Positions 43,643 through 53,574 of a stretch of DNA of 64,000 nucleotides are shown here, in pieces (within the stretch, counting starts at the first letter, position 1; every line of letters begins with the position of its first letter). Where the stretch lies: assembly GCA_019639195.1 (NCBI GenBank), contig JAHBSI010000001.1, forward strand, positions 434,001-498,000, written 5' to 3'. The stretch comes from Acidobacteriota bacterium. GTDB taxonomy: Bacteria > Acidobacteriota > Blastocatellia > Pyrinomonadales > Pyrinomonadaceae. The notes below the pieces were generated by a model that did no database searches, had not been told where the DNA came from, and worked only from the letters and a program-made list of their open reading frames with translations. The translations under genes were made by a program, and so were the position numbers.

Positions 43643-44470
43643 ATGAAGATGAACCTTATAGTTCCGCTCCTTATCCTGATCGTGGCTGTCGGAGCCTGCA
43701 CATTTGGGAGATCGACGAACACCAATAGCTCCACAACCGGCAACACCGTAACCACTGAGCCGACAGCAACTCCAATGTCCGGCACCGGGAAGATCGACAT
43801 CCCAGCACCGGAAACCGTCGTCCAGGCTCTCTACAAAGCGCACGACAACCAGAAGAGCCCATTCTTTCAGTCGAAGGATCGAGGCTTGGTGGACAAGTAT
43901 TTCAGCAAGCCGCTGACCGATCTGATCTGGAAGGACGCGACGACGCATACAAGCGACATCGGTGCGATCGACGCCGATCCTCTTTATGACGCACAAGATA
44001 TTGAGATCAAGGACTTCAAGATCGGTACCGGCGAGATCAGCGGAAAAAAGGCGACCGTAAACGTGTCGTTTACGAACCTCGGCGAGCCGAAGACGATGAA
44101 ATTCGCGATGAGCGCCGGGACAGACTCTTGGAAGATCGATGACATTATCTATTCGCGCGGCGATAGCCTGCTGAAACTGCTAAAAACTAACTACACAGAC
44201 ACCAACGCGAACTCACCTTCAGGTGAATTCGAAGGCAAGTATCGCGTCGGCGAGACCACCTGCACGGTCAAACCGATCAAGATGGCATTCGAAGTTCGCT
44301 GGGAAAAAGGAAAAGGGGTTGAAACGTTCTTTGCGAAGGACAACGTAACCTTTGAATCGTCACCGCCTGACAGCGGCCCGAATCAGTTCGTCTTCGATGA
44401 TGAGAACTACAACTCAGGCATCTTCTACCGAACTGATGGTAAGACCTTTGACGTAAAGAGAATTCGCTAA
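43643..44470 (+). CDS. Lipoprotein with DUF3828-like domain
   Basis: A 275-residue exported protein with a clear lipobox (IVAVGAC, Cys19), then a Thr/Ser/Asn-rich linker. Residues about 55-200 (ETVVQALYKAHDNQKSPFFQ, KDRGLVDKYFSKPLTDLIWK, then ADPLYDAQDIEIKDFKIG) resemble DUF3828, a periplasmic domain of unknown role. The last 75 residues (GKYRVGETTCTVKPIKMAFE and onward) form a separate beta-rich part. It converges on guaA. Confidence 0.8.
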   Translation: MKMNLIVPLLILIVAVGACTFGRSTNTNSSTTGNTVTTEPTATPMSGTGKIDIPAPETVVQALYKAHDNQKSPFFQSKDRGLVDKYFSKPLTDLIWKDATTHTSDIGAIDADPLYDAQDIEIKDFKIGTGEISGKKATVNVSFTNLGEPKTMKFAMSAGTDSWKIDDIIYSRGDSLLKLLKTNYTDTNANSPSGEFEGKYRVGETTCTVKPIKMAFEVRWEKGKGVETFFAKDNVTFESSPPDSGPNQFVFDDENYNSGIFYRTDGKTFDVKRIR

Positions 44471-44477
44471 CCGACGC

Positions 44478-46022
44478 TTACTCCCATTCGATCGTGCTCG
44501 GCGGCTTCGACGAGATGTCGTAAACGACGCGATTGATGCCGCGCACCTCGCTCGTGATCCGGGATGATACGCGTGCGAGAAAATCGTGCGGAAGGCGTGC
44601 CCAATCGGCGGTCATCCCGTCGGTGCTGGTAACGGCCCGCAAAACAGCCGTTCGCTCGTACGTGCGGAAATCGCCCATAACACCGACCGATTGCACCGGC
44701 AAGAGCACAGCAAAAGCCTGCCACGTTTCATCATAAAGGCCCGATGTCTTTAGTTCATCAATGAAGATCCGGTCGGTCTGCTGCAGCACAGCGACCTTCT
44801 CCGGCGTGATCTCACCCAATATCCTTACGCCCAGGCCCGGCCCCGGAAATGGATGCCGCCGAAGGATCTCGTCCGGAACGTTAAGATCACGTCCGATCAG
44901 CCGAACCTCGTCCTTGAAGAGCTCCCGAAGCGGTTCAATGAGCTTTAGATCCATCTTCTCAGGGAGGCCGCCGACATTGTGGTGAGTCTTGATCGTAACC
45001 GACGCGCCGCGAACGCTGACGGATTCGATCACGTCTGGATAGAGAGTTCCCTGTACGAGCCAGTTCGCCTTTTCGCCCTTTTTCGCTTCCTCTTCAAAAA
45101 CCTTGATGAACCTTGCGCCGATCGCCTTTCGCTTCGCTTCCGGGTCGGTCACGCCGGCAAGGTCCGCGTAAAATTCTGCCGAAGCGTCGACTCCAGTGAC
45201 GTTGAGCTTCATCGTGTCGCGGTATAGCTTCAATGTATCTTCGAATTCATTTGCGCGCAGGAGGCCGTTGTTTACGAAGATGCATCGCTGCCGCTCGCCG
45301 ATCGCTTCGTGGACGAGCATCGCAGCGACGGTCGAATCAACACCGCCCGAAAGGCCGCAGATCACGCGGCCGTCTTCGCCGACGGTGTCGCGTATCTTTG
45401 CGATCTCATCGGCGATAAAGCTAGACGCCGTCCAATCGCCCGTGCAGCCGCAGACGTCGAAAACAAAATTCCGCAGGATCTCGCTGCCGGCCGGTGTGTG
45501 CGCGACCTCCGGATGAAATTGCACGGCAAAAACACGCCTGGAATCATCCTCGATCGCCGTGATCACATCGCCGGTCGTCGCCGTCGAAACAAAGCCGTCG
45601 GGCAGCTTCGTCACATGGTCGCCGTGGCTCATCCAAACATCGAGTTCCCGCGCAAGGCCTTTGAAAAGCCGCGTCTCGCCGCTCAAGACCTTTAGCTTCG
45701 CGTGGCCGTACTCGCGTGCGCGTGCCGGCTCGCTCCTGCCGCCGAGATCAACCGCTAGAAGCTGCATTCCATAGCAAATACCAAGGATCGGAACGCCGGC
45801 CTGCTCGTAAAAGTCGCTGCTGACCCGCGGTGCGTCATCTTCGGTCACACTTGAAGGCCCGCCCGACAAGATCAAACCCTTCGGCCGTCGTTCGCGGATC
45901 GCTTCAACCGAAGTGTGAAACGGTAGGATCTCGCAATAAACACCCTGTTCGCGGACACGCCGGGCGATCAGCTGTGTGTACTGTGAGCCAAAATCAAGAA
46001 TTAGAATTAGTTCGTGCTGCAA
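44478..46022 (-). CDS. guaA: GMP synthase (glutamine-hydrolysing)
   Basis: GuaA (514 residues) converts XMP to GMP. The class I amidotransferase domain has [15 protein letters not shown] with Cys83 and the His/Glu pair in [13 protein letters not shown]. The ATP-pyrophosphatase domain has [15 protein letters not shown]. The dimerisation domain has [15 protein letters not shown] and, near the end, [19 protein letters not shown]. It has its own strong promoter. Confidence 0.98.
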   Translation of the reverse strand: MQHELILILDFGSQYTQLIARRVREQGVYCEILPFHTSVEAIRERRPKGLILSGGPSSVTEDDAPRVSSDFYEQAGVPILGICYGMQLLAVDLGGRSEPARAREYGHAKLKVLSGETRLFKGLARELDVWMSHGDHVTKLPDGFVSTATTGDVITAIEDDSRRVFAVQFHPEVAHTPAGSEILRNFVFDVCGCTGDWTASSFIADEIAKIRDTVGEDGRVICGLSGGVDSTVAAMLVHEAIGERQRCIFVNNGLLRANEFEDTLKLYRDTMKLNVTGVDASAEFYADLAGVTDPEAKRKAIGARFIKVFEEEAKKGEKANWLVQGTLYPDVIESVSVRGASVTIKTHHNVGGLPEKMDLKLIEPLRELFKDEVRLIGRDLNVPDEILRRHPFPGPGLGVRILGEITPEKVAVLQQTDRIFIDELKTSGLYDETWQAFAVLLPVQSVGVMGDFRTYERTAVLRAVTSTDGMTADWARLPHDFLARVSSRITSEVRGINRVVYDISSKPPSTIEWE

Positions 46023-46056
46023 GAAAGGATCGCTCCCTCTGTTTAGTAAAGGAACG

Positions 46057-46086
46057 ATTATACGTGAGAGGCCGTCAATTTGTCAG
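46057..46086 (-). promoter_or_regulatory. Strong sigma70-type promoter of guaA
   Basis: On the minus strand CTGACA (46086-46081) and a perfect TATAAT (46062-46057) are 18 bases apart. Transcription would start near 46050, about 28 bases before the guaA ATG. Confidence 0.75.
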
Positions 46087-46295
46087 AAACGGGAGGCTAT
46101 ACGGCCGATCTGCCTTTTTCAGATGCTTGTAGGCATCCTTGATGATCGCCTCGAGTATACCTAATTAGCCGCCACAATGTTCAACGTCCAATAAGCCACC
46201 TACCCGCTCAGAAATCTTCCTGAAATCAGCCAGACAAAGTTATTGAACATTGTTTAATACATCGGATACACTCTAGATTGGGTGAGTGCGAACAA

Positions 46296-46847
46296 ATGGA
46301 CAAACTAAAGTTGGAAGAGAGGGTGGAAAACGCCATTACTGCATTTTTCCAAGATGGATTTGATCTTGATCTACATGAGACTCAATATTCCGGACGGCAA
46401 TTGACACGAACGGATGACGAGACATTTGTCCAAAAAGTTGAAAGGTCCTCAGAGGTCTTACGAGCGGTGTTTCTGTTCGGACCTGGCGCTATCTCCCTCT
46501 TCCTTGCGACCCTCTCGCTGATGCTTTTTTATCCGACGCTCGGAGCCACTTCCCTTGGTATTTTTATGACGGCTGGTGCGGCGTTCTTCACTCTCGCTGG
46601 ATCTGGCAATATTAAGGACCTGCAGAATTTGGCTATACCGGCGTCGATAATGGTCCTTGCTTTGATCTACTTCGGAATCGCAAAATTTGTAGCGGGAGTT
46701 GGAGATTCTGACTTGCTGGTCTTCGCATTTTACCTTCTGCCTGTCGTGTTTATTACCGGAAAGGGAGCTCAAAACTGGGTAAACAGCCGAATCGACGACA
46801 ACCCCGCCAATTACTTGACACCTAACGCCAAAATCCCTAATCTTTAG
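46296..46847 (+). CDS. Membrane protein of unknown function
   Basis: A 183-residue protein from the ATG at 46296 (a TTG six codons upstream is possible). The first 65 residues are soluble and charged. Four hydrophobic segments follow: VLRAVFLFGPGAISLFLATL, LGIFMTAGAAFFTLA, IPASIMVLALIYFGIAKFVA and LLVFAFYLLPVVFITGKG. I do not recognise the family. A possible promoter (TTGAAC at 46243-46248, 18 bases, TACACT at 46267-46272) lies just upstream. The gene is less GC-rich than guaA next to it. Confidence 0.7.
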   Translation: MDKLKLEERVENAITAFFQDGFDLDLHETQYSGRQLTRTDDETFVQKVERSSEVLRAVFLFGPGAISLFLATLSLMLFYPTLGATSLGIFMTAGAAFFTLAGSGNIKDLQNLAIPASIMVLALIYFGIAKFVAGVGDSDLLVFAFYLLPVVFITGKGAQNWVNSRIDDNPANYLTPNAKIPNL

Positions 46848-46882
46848 GTTCGCCCTTCGCTACGAATTGGGCGTGCCATCAT

Positions 46883-46957
<75 letters not shown>

Positions 46958-46973
46958 ATATAATCAATAGCTT

Positions 46974-47007
46974 ACGGACGCCAACACGGCGTCCGTTTTG
47001 CTTTTTG
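46974..47007 (+). terminator. Rho-independent terminator of tRNA-Asn
   Basis: A perfect 9-base stem (46974-46982 with 46988-46996, ACGGACGCC and its complement) with a 5-base loop, followed by TTT, G and CTTTTTG. Confidence 0.85.
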
Positions 47008-47254
47008 TGAAATGGCGGCCGCGTCACAACGTCCTGGATTTTAGCATTCTGCCACGATTTCAAATTCCTTGTTCGGCGATAGGTATCGAATCGTTCGATC
47101 CGTGATACTTGGAAGGCCTAATCTTGCTTCACCCAAAACCACTAAAGCGCTCTATGTCATTGAATTACAAGGGCTTTTTGCTTCACTCTAAAACTAACAT
47201 AGTGCCTTAAAGAGACACGAGTTTTTTGGGATCTTGTGGAATTTGGTTGTGGGG

Positions 47255-47284
47255 TTGACAAGCTACGGCTATTTTCCTGATAAT
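47255..47284 (+). promoter_or_regulatory. Near-consensus promoter ahead of the beta-rich exported protein
   Basis: TTGACA (47255-47260, perfect) and GATAAT (47279-47284, five of six) are 18 bases apart. Transcription should start near 47291, leaving about 50 bases of leader. Confidence 0.65.
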
Positions 47285-47343
47285 GTGTTGGTTTTCAAAT
47301 ATTAATTTATAGCGTTCGCTGGGCGGAACGCGGTCGATCAAAA

Positions 47344-49041
47344 ATGCAAATACTCCCGCGTGCGGCGTCTGCCGCATTTTGTGTTTTACTGCTCTTTTTT
47401 GCCTTCAACACAATTCAAGCTGCGACACGGACGAGTATTGGTTCGGGTGCGTGGAACTCACCGACCACGTGGCTTGGTAATACTATTCCGCAATCGGGCG
47501 ACAACGTAACGATCGCTACTGGCACTACCGTAGCTCTGAACTTTGACGAAAATCTGGGCAGTAACGCGAGCATCACGGTCCAGAGCGGCGCAGTGCTCGA
47601 CCTGCAGTCGAACCTTTTGACCGCAGGACAATTTGTCGCGGTAAATGGCAGCTTGGTTCGTCAGAGCGGGACCCGCACCAACCCGGCGACCCAAGCTGCT
47701 TCGATCCAACTTGCGCCGAATAGCACGTACGAATATTACGGCACGAACACGAGCCTCGGGGGCACGCGTCCGACCTACGGGAATCTCACAGTTGCCACAT
47801 CTGCGAGCACAGGTAGCAACGGCAGCATCCAAACCTCGTTGACCGTGCTTGGGACGTTTACGCTAAACCTCGACAACTCAAGGGAGTTAACTCTCAGGTC
47901 CGGGGCCAACACCAGTTTTGGCTCGCTTGTGATCGAGCGCGGGGTTTTCGTTGTAAACGGCACGTCGGGCACGGCGACCCTTAACATCAACGGCGACGTC
48001 ACGATTTTGCCCGGCACCGGCGTCCTTCGCGGGACAAATAGCACAGGGCATGCCGTCCTAAATATTGGCGGCAGCTTAACAAACAATGGAGCGTTTCAAC
48101 AGGACCGTGGCAGCAGCACAGCTAACTTTACTGTCAACCTGAACGGAGCGAGCGCGCAGCATATTTCCGGGACGAATCCTATCGCTTTCGAGCACTTGAC
48201 GGTCAACAATTCGGCGGGCGTTGTGTTCGATCGCGATGTCCAAGTCGATAAGACTTTGACCCTCACGTCCGGATCGATCGACAGCAGCGACCATACACTT
48301 TCACTTGGCTGCACCACGACGATCGCGAACGCAGGCGAAGCGCGTTATGTAGCGGGCTACTTGGCGAAGAATGTTTGTGCAACAGGAGCTTTTACGTTTC
48401 CGGTCGGCACCGACAGTGGTTATTCGCCAGTTTCCGTTAACGTCAGTTCCCTATCAACGAATCCGTCAACGCTTACCGTCGCCGCATTCAACGGTCCGGG
48501 GCCGGGAGTCGAGCCGGCAAATTCCGTCACGCGTTTCTGGAATGTTGTCGAGGACGGCGATCTCACTGCCGACCTCACATTCGCGTATCGAGACGCAGAT
48601 GTTACAACGCCGGCAGCGGAATCTAGCTTCTCCCTTGTTAAGAAAGAAGGAAATGCTGTACCGACCGTTGTTTGTACCGGCTCGGGCTGCATCGACGCAG
48701 CTGCAAATACTGCGTCGGCGAGCGGCGTTTCAACCTTTTCTCGTTGGTCTATCGGGATGCCGCTTGCTCCATCGTCGGCAGAAGCAATGGTCACCGGACG
48801 GATCCTAACGGCAGAAGGCAGGGCTATCGACGGAGCATTTATTACTGCTATAGGAACGGATGGGCGGGTGCGTTGGGCGATCTCAAATCAGTTCGGCTAT
48901 TACAGCTTTCGCGGCCTTACGGCGGGAGAGATATACACGCTCTCGATCCGCTCAAAAAACTACACCTTCGAGCCTTCCGTTCGCGTCGTGACGCTAAACG
49001 ACGCAGAATCTCACCTCGATTTCATCGCAACCGCCCGATGA
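47344..49041 (+). CDS. Large exported beta-rich surface protein
   Basis: A 565-residue exported protein with signal peptide ending TIQAAT. Residues about 30-330 are rich in Thr, Ser, Gly and Asn, with repeated short strands (SGDNVTIATGTTVAL, NASITVQSGAVLDLQ, GTATLNINGDVTILPGTG and ANFTVNLNGASAQHISG), as in right-handed beta-helix or G8-type surface proteins. The start SGAWNSPTTWLGNTIPQSGD fits the opening of such proteins. The C-terminal 95 residues (VTGRILTAEGRAIDGAFITA and YYSFRGLTAGEIYTLSIRS) are a carboxypeptidase-regulatory-like domain. No sortase or secretion signal at the very end is recognised. It probably functions outside the cell; the role is unknown. Confidence 0.78.
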   Translation: MQILPRAASAAFCVLLLFFAFNTIQAATRTSIGSGAWNSPTTWLGNTIPQSGDNVTIATGTTVALNFDENLGSNASITVQSGAVLDLQSNLLTAGQFVAVNGSLVRQSGTRTNPATQAASIQLAPNSTYEYYGTNTSLGGTRPTYGNLTVATSASTGSNGSIQTSLTVLGTFTLNLDNSRELTLRSGANTSFGSLVIERGVFVVNGTSGTATLNINGDVTILPGTGVLRGTNSTGHAVLNIGGSLTNNGAFQQDRGSSTANFTVNLNGASAQHISGTNPIAFEHLTVNNSAGVVFDRDVQVDKTLTLTSGSIDSSDHTLSLGCTTTIANAGEARYVAGYLAKNVCATGAFTFPVGTDSGYSPVSVNVSSLSTNPSTLTVAAFNGPGPGVEPANSVTRFWNVVEDGDLTADLTFAYRDADVTTPAAESSFSLVKKEGNAVPTVVCTGSGCIDAAANTASASGVSTFSRWSIGMPLAPSSAEAMVTGRILTAEGRAIDGAFITAIGTDGRVRWAISNQFGYYSFRGLTAGEIYTLSIRSKNYTFEPSVRVVTLNDAESHLDFIATAR

Positions 49042-49046
49042 TCCGG

Positions 49047-50327
49047 TCATAGAACGATCTGTCCGCGGGAAAGCTTTTGCTTCTCGAGGTCGCCTAGTGC
49101 GGCAAACGCGAAATTCTCCGTTCGAAAAAACTCGTGCGCGATCTCAAGCAGCTGCGCTCTAGTTACCCGGTCGATGTTTGCAAGCGTCTCTTCGACAGGG
49201 ATCTGCCTGCCGAAGGTCAATTCCTGCGCCGTTGCCGATGCGGCTCTCGCCAGCGAATCCTCAAGACTCAGTAGGATCGATGCTCGCGCAGTGTCTTTTG
49301 AGAGTTCGAGTTCATCTTCAGAAACGCCGTCCGTGAGAACCGAGCGAAGTTCCGCGATGCTCAGGTCGAGTGCCTCGCAAAGCTGTTCAGGCGATGTGGC
49401 CGCAAACAGCACAAAAACACCGCAATCGCGATAAAGGTTCGCCGCCGAACCGACGCTGTAAGCAAGGCCGCGTTCTTCTCGTATCGACTGCCAGACACGG
49501 CTTGAGGTGCCGCCGCCGATGATGTTTGCAAGAAGATCGGCCGCGTATCTGCGATCGTCCTGGGCAGATGGAAAAGGCGTAGAGAGAATGAAGTGGGCTT
49601 GTTCGAGGTCTCTGCGGTTGCGGACGATAAACGGTGAGGCTTGCGTGGCCGTTTCTCTCGTTATCTTAGAGTCGCCGCGAGGCCGGCTGCCGAAGTACTG
49701 TGCGGCAAGCGACACGATCTGCTCGTGCTCGACATTGCCCGCCGCGGTAACGATCAAATTCTCCGGCGTAAATGATCGGTCGAAATACTCACGCGTGCGT
49801 CTGGGGTCGAACGATCTGACCGACTTCGGCGTTCCGGTGATCGGCCTGCCGAGAGCGTTGTCGGGAAAGAGTGCGGTATTGAAGATCTCACCGAGCTGCT
49901 CTTCGGGCACGTCGTCGGTCATCTTCATCTCCTCGATGATGACGTTCTGCTCGGCTTCGAGATCCGTTGCGAGGAAGCGCGGTTCCGAGAGCATATCCGC
50001 GATGAGATCGAATGCCTCGCCCACTTTGTCATCAACCACCTTTATGACAAAGCCGGTCTCTTCGTGTGTTGTAAAAGCATCGAGATTCCCGCCGAGGCGA
50101 TCCTGTTCGATCGCGATATCGAGCGTCGAACGCCTCTTCGTGCCCTTAAAAACAGCGTGCTCAATAAAATGGCTTATGCCGTGCCATTCGCTGGCCTCAT
50201 CCCGAGCTCCAACGCGAAAGAGAAAGCCAAGAGCGGCCGAACGCACACCTTCCATTCGATCCGTCAGGACGGCCAGGCCGTTCTCAAGGCGTGTTTCAGA
50301 GATGTTGCAGAAATTGCCGGCCGTCAT
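49047..50327 (-). CDS. M16 family zinc peptidase
   Basis: A 426-residue inverzincin-type peptidase from the ATG at 50327, preceded by GAAGGAAAG; an upstream in-frame start would add 26 residues that reach into the divergent promoter. The zinc motif is GISHFIEHAVFKGT (His53, Glu56, His57), with the third ligand Glu in EAEQNVIIEEMKM. The substrate-binding end has GGGTSSRVWQSIREERGLAY. No signal peptide is seen, so it is probably cytoplasmic and degrades peptides. A single-subunit form without a second M16 gene beside it. Confidence 0.93.
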   Translation of the reverse strand: MTAGNFCNISETRLENGLAVLTDRMEGVRSAALGFLFRVGARDEASEWHGISHFIEHAVFKGTKRRSTLDIAIEQDRLGGNLDAFTTHEETGFVIKVVDDKVGEAFDLIADMLSEPRFLATDLEAEQNVIIEEMKMTDDVPEEQLGEIFNTALFPDNALGRPITGTPKSVRSFDPRRTREYFDRSFTPENLIVTAAGNVEHEQIVSLAAQYFGSRPRGDSKITRETATQASPFIVRNRRDLEQAHFILSTPFPSAQDDRRYAADLLANIIGGGTSSRVWQSIREERGLAYSVGSAANLYRDCGVFVLFAATSPEQLCEALDLSIAELRSVLTDGVSEDELELSKDTARASILLSLEDSLARAASATAQELTFGRQIPVEETLANIDRVTRAQLLEIAHEFFRTENFAFAALGDLEKQKLSRGQIVL

Positions 50328-50426
50328 ATTCTTTCCTTCAAAACACTTGATAATAGCAAGCGGACGGGCGAATGGATATTCGACATATAAGGTTCCGATT
50401 GACAAAAAGTATGAAATTTTGCGAAA

Positions 50427-50446
50427 GTTAGTGATTACTTACTAAC
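50427..50446. promoter_or_regulatory. Palindromic operator-like site upstream of the efflux operon
   Basis: A 20-base inverted repeat, GTTAGT-N8-ACTAAC, with eight of ten base pairs matching. It lies 24-43 bases before the start of the HlyD-type gene and 23 bases after a perfect TTGACA at 50399-50404, so a bound regulator would block the -10 region or start site. The form is typical of TetR-family operators. No such regulator is encoded within several kilobases. Confidence 0.55.
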
Positions 50447-50469
50447 ATACGGGCCTTTATCGAGTTTTA

Positions 50470-51855
50470 ATGAGCGAAGACAGTAATAGGGAAGAGATCG
50501 GCGACGTCGAGGGCGACGAGACAGAGCAGCATTTAGAAGAATTACCGACCGGAAAGCCAAACGGCAAACGCCGCAGGATATTCATGATCGGCGGTTCTGT
50601 TCTGTTGGTGCTTGCCGTCGGCGGCTTCATCTACTGGCTTTACGCACGTCAATTTGAATCGACCGACGATGCATTCATTGATGGCGATGTCGTTCAGATA
50701 AGCCCAAAGGTTTCCGCATATGTCGAAAAGGTCTTTGTCGAAAGCAATCAACTCGTACATAAAGGAGACGTTCTCGTCCAATTGAATACGGCCGACCTCG
50801 AGGTAAAGCTCGAAAAGGCTCAGGCCGACCTTCAAAACGCAAAAAGCCAATACGAAAAGGCAGTTGCAAGCTCAACGCTTACAATAAGTTCCACAACCGC
50901 AGCCCGCACACAGGCGACCTCAAACGTTGCGACCACAACGAGCGCCGTTGAGCAGAGCCGACTTGCGGCGGCCAGCCGACGTTCTCAGATCACACAGGCC
51001 GAGGCGGCGGTAAAGACCGCCCTTGCTGAGCTCTCAAAGGCCCGTGCACAGGTCGCACAGCCCGAGGCCGATACTCGCCTTGCTCAGCTCGAATCCACCC
51101 GCAGAGAGACTCTATTTGCAAAGGGAGACATTTCTCAGCAATCGCTCGACCAGGCGCATAACGTACTGCTGAACGCGCGTTCACGTCTGGACGCGGCTCA
51201 AAAGGCGGTCGAGAGCGCAAATTCCCGTGTAAATGAGGCTCGCGCAAATGTTGCGACCGCAAATGAGAATTATCGTCAGGCTCTTGCAGGGATCGATGTC
51301 AGCCGTGCCCAACTGGGTGAATCTAAAGGACGGCTTCAGCAGGCGGACACGGCTCCGCAGCAGGTCGATGTGAGCGAATCGCAGGTTCAGACGGCCCTTG
51401 CCGCCCAGAATGCGGCCGAGGCGGCTGTACATCAGGCCGAGCTTGACCTTTCCTACGCAAAAATAACGGCACCCGAGGACGGCTACGTGACGAAGAAGAA
51501 CGTTCTCGTCGGCCAGCTTGTTCAGGTCGGGACGCCATTGATGGCACTTTCACGTTCAAACGAGGTTTGGGTCGTCGCAAATTTCAAGGAGACACAGCTT
51601 GAATTGATGCGCGTCGGCCAACCGGTCGATATAAAGGTCGATGCGTATCCGGGCGAAGCGTTTCGCGGCAAGGTCGAGAGCTTTCAGGCCGGTACGGGTT
51701 CGCGGTTCAGCCTTTTGCCGCCGGAGAACGCCAGCGGCAATTTCGTAAAGGTCGTCCAGCGTGTGCCGGTAAAGATCGTCTTTGATTCACCGCCGGATAA
51801 GGTCCATCTGCTTGCACCCGGAATGAGTGTCGAACCGTCGGTGAAGGTTCGCTGA
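50470..51855 (+). CDS. HlyD/EmrA-type membrane fusion protein
   Basis: A 461-residue periplasmic adaptor. A single membrane helix (IFMIGGSVLLVLAVGGFIYW) follows a charged cytoplasmic N-terminus. Then comes the first biotinyl-lipoyl half (FESTDDAFIDGDVVQISPKV and VEKVFVESNQLVHKGDVLVQ), a long coiled-coil hairpin of Ala/Gln/Glu, and the second half (LSYAKITAPEDGYVTKKNVL). Its closest relatives are EmrA/VceA-like adaptors. There is little ribosome-binding sequence. It is coupled to the MFS gene by TGATG. Confidence 0.94.
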   Translation: MSEDSNREEIGDVEGDETEQHLEELPTGKPNGKRRRIFMIGGSVLLVLAVGGFIYWLYARQFESTDDAFIDGDVVQISPKVSAYVEKVFVESNQLVHKGDVLVQLNTADLEVKLEKAQADLQNAKSQYEKAVASSTLTISSTTAARTQATSNVATTTSAVEQSRLAAASRRSQITQAEAAVKTALAELSKARAQVAQPEADTRLAQLESTRRETLFAKGDISQQSLDQAHNVLLNARSRLDAAQKAVESANSRVNEARANVATANENYRQALAGIDVSRAQLGESKGRLQQADTAPQQVDVSESQVQTALAAQNAAEAAVHQAELDLSYAKITAPEDGYVTKKNVLVGQLVQVGTPLMALSRSNEVWVVANFKETQLELMRVGQPVDIKVDAYPGEAFRGKVESFQAGTGSRFSLLPPENASGNFVKVVQRVPVKIVFDSPPDKVHLLAPGMSVEPSVKVR

Positions 51856-53423
51856 TGCCCGGGCAAGATCCTCAGCAATGGGTTCCGAGCTTCAACCCGT
51901 GGCTTGTTGCCGTCTCGGTAATGCTTGCTACGGTGATGGAGATCCTGGACACGTCGGTCGCGAACGTTGCGTTGCCGCATATCGCAGGCAATCTTTCTGC
52001 AACTACAGAAGAAGCTACCTGGGTCCTTACAAGCTACCTGATCTCGAACGCGATCATCCTCCCGGCAACCAGCTGGATCAGCAAGTACATCGGCCGCAAG
52101 AAATTCCTCATTATCTGTATTGGAGTTTTCACCCTGGCGTCGGCACTTTGCGGAGCGGCACCAAGCCTGTCGATATTGATCGTCGCTCGTGTCCTTCAGG
52201 GAATGGGCGGCGGAGCTTTGCAGCCGATCGCGCAGGCAGTTCTTCTCGAGAGTTTTCCGCCGGAAAAACGCGGAGCGGCGATGGCTTTGTACGGAATGGG
52301 CATCGTCGTTGCGCCGATCATCGGCCCGACGCTCGGCGGCTGGATCACGGACAATTACTCCTGGCGTTGGATCTTCTACATCAATCTTCCCATTGGTGCG
52401 CTGGCCGCTTTTATGGCGAACTCGTTCGTCGAGGACCCTCCGTATCTTCGGGAGCAAAAGCCGGGCAGGATCGACTACACAGGCTTTGGGTTGATGGCGC
52501 TTGGGCTTGGTGCTCTTGAATTAACTCTCGACCTTGGCGAACAGCGCGACTGGTTCGAGTCCGGCCTCATTTGTTTCACGGCGGCTGTCTCCTTTCTCTC
52601 GCTCTTGAGTTTCGTTATTTGGGAGATCTACACGCCCGAGCCGATCGTGAACCTTCGGGTCTTTTTGAATCGAAACTTTGCAGTTGCGTGCGGACTGATC
52701 GCGACGGTGGGCATCGTCCTATACGCCACAACTGCGCTCTTACCGCTCTTTCTGCAGACATTGATGGGCTACCCGGCAGTTTTGAGCGGCGAGGCCGTCA
52801 GTCCGCGGGGCATTGGCGCGATCGTCTCTATGGTCGTTGTCGGGCGCCTGATCCCGAAGGTCGATACGCGCTATCTTGTGCTATTCGGATTCTCTCTGCT
52901 TGCGTATTCGATCTATCTTTTCACCGGCCTCAACCTCGATATCACGATGAGCAGCATCGTCTATCCGATGATAGTAAGCGGCTTTGCGCTCGGATTCGTC
53001 TTCGTACCGCTTACAACGCTGTCCGTCGCCACACTCCCACAGCGTGAGATCGGCAACGCGAGCGGCGTTTACAACCTGATGCGTAATACGGGCGGAAGTA
53101 TCGGTATCGCGATCATGACGACGCTTCTCATACGCAATCAGCAGCTTCACCAAACAGTTCTGACCGCCCACGCCAATCAATATAATCCGGCCTTTCAAAT
53201 GGCGGTCGAGCAGATTCGTCAAGGCATTGCCGTCGGACTCGATCAGGCGACCGGAACTTACCAGGCCTACGGACTGATCTACCAATTGATCGTGCGGCAG
53301 GCGGCCGTCCTCGCCTACAACGACGATTTTTGGATCCTCACCGTACTTTGCTGTGTTTGCATTCCGGCCGTTCTTCTCTTCAAAAAGGTAAAGAATGCAC
53401 GCCCTGCCGTCGGAGCTCACTAG
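51855..53423 (+). CDS. DHA2-family MFS drug efflux transporter (EmrB-like)
   Basis: A 522-residue transporter with about 14 membrane segments. The N-terminus VMLATVMEILDTSVANVALP is the DHA2 signature (motif D1). LTSYLISNAIILPATSWISK follows, with loop motif A in ISKYIGRKKFLIICI. Motif C appears as GMGIVVAPIIGPTLGGWITD. It starts on the stop codon of the adaptor gene, so the two make one proton-driven efflux pump, needing a TolC-like outer-membrane protein encoded elsewhere. Confidence 0.95.
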   Translation: MPGQDPQQWVPSFNPWLVAVSVMLATVMEILDTSVANVALPHIAGNLSATTEEATWVLTSYLISNAIILPATSWISKYIGRKKFLIICIGVFTLASALCGAAPSLSILIVARVLQGMGGGALQPIAQAVLLESFPPEKRGAAMALYGMGIVVAPIIGPTLGGWITDNYSWRWIFYINLPIGALAAFMANSFVEDPPYLREQKPGRIDYTGFGLMALGLGALELTLDLGEQRDWFESGLICFTAAVSFLSLLSFVIWEIYTPEPIVNLRVFLNRNFAVACGLIATVGIVLYATTALLPLFLQTLMGYPAVLSGEAVSPRGIGAIVSMVVVGRLIPKVDTRYLVLFGFSLLAYSIYLFTGLNLDITMSSIVYPMIVSGFALGFVFVPLTTLSVATLPQREIGNASGVYNLMRNTGGSIGIAIMTTLLIRNQQLHQTVLTAHANQYNPAFQMAVEQIRQGIAVGLDQATGTYQAYGLIYQLIVRQAAVLAYNDDFWILTVLCCVCIPAVLLFKKVKNARPAVGAH

Positions 53424-53574
53424 GTGCTTATCTATTGATGATCGCTTCTCTGCGCACTCTTTCGGTGCATTTTTTGCGTGTAAATACTTGATTCCAAAGC
53501 AAAGGCAATGTACATTTCCGAGAGCACTTTCCCCTTTTGTTCGTCAGCAAGAAAAATAGGAGATCTCGTTTAGA

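Larger units (their letters stand above)
46958..47343. other. Long intergenic region after tRNA-Asn
   Basis: About 386 bases with no credible gene. It contains the tRNA terminator (46974-47007) and a strong promoter (47255-47284) for the next gene, listed separately. Between them, 47008-47254, I see no repeats, tRNA fragment duplicate or integrase scar. The leader from the predicted start to the ATG is about 50 bases. Confidence 0.6.

Noticed and set aside
51684..52457. A 257-codon minus-strand open frame opposite the EmrAB-type genes
   Set aside because: Spans the junction of two real coupled genes on the other strand; composition is typical of an antisense frame.
53448..53475. Terminator after the EmrB-like gene
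   Set aside because: Only a four-base stem (GCAC with GTGC) precedes the T run, too weak to call.
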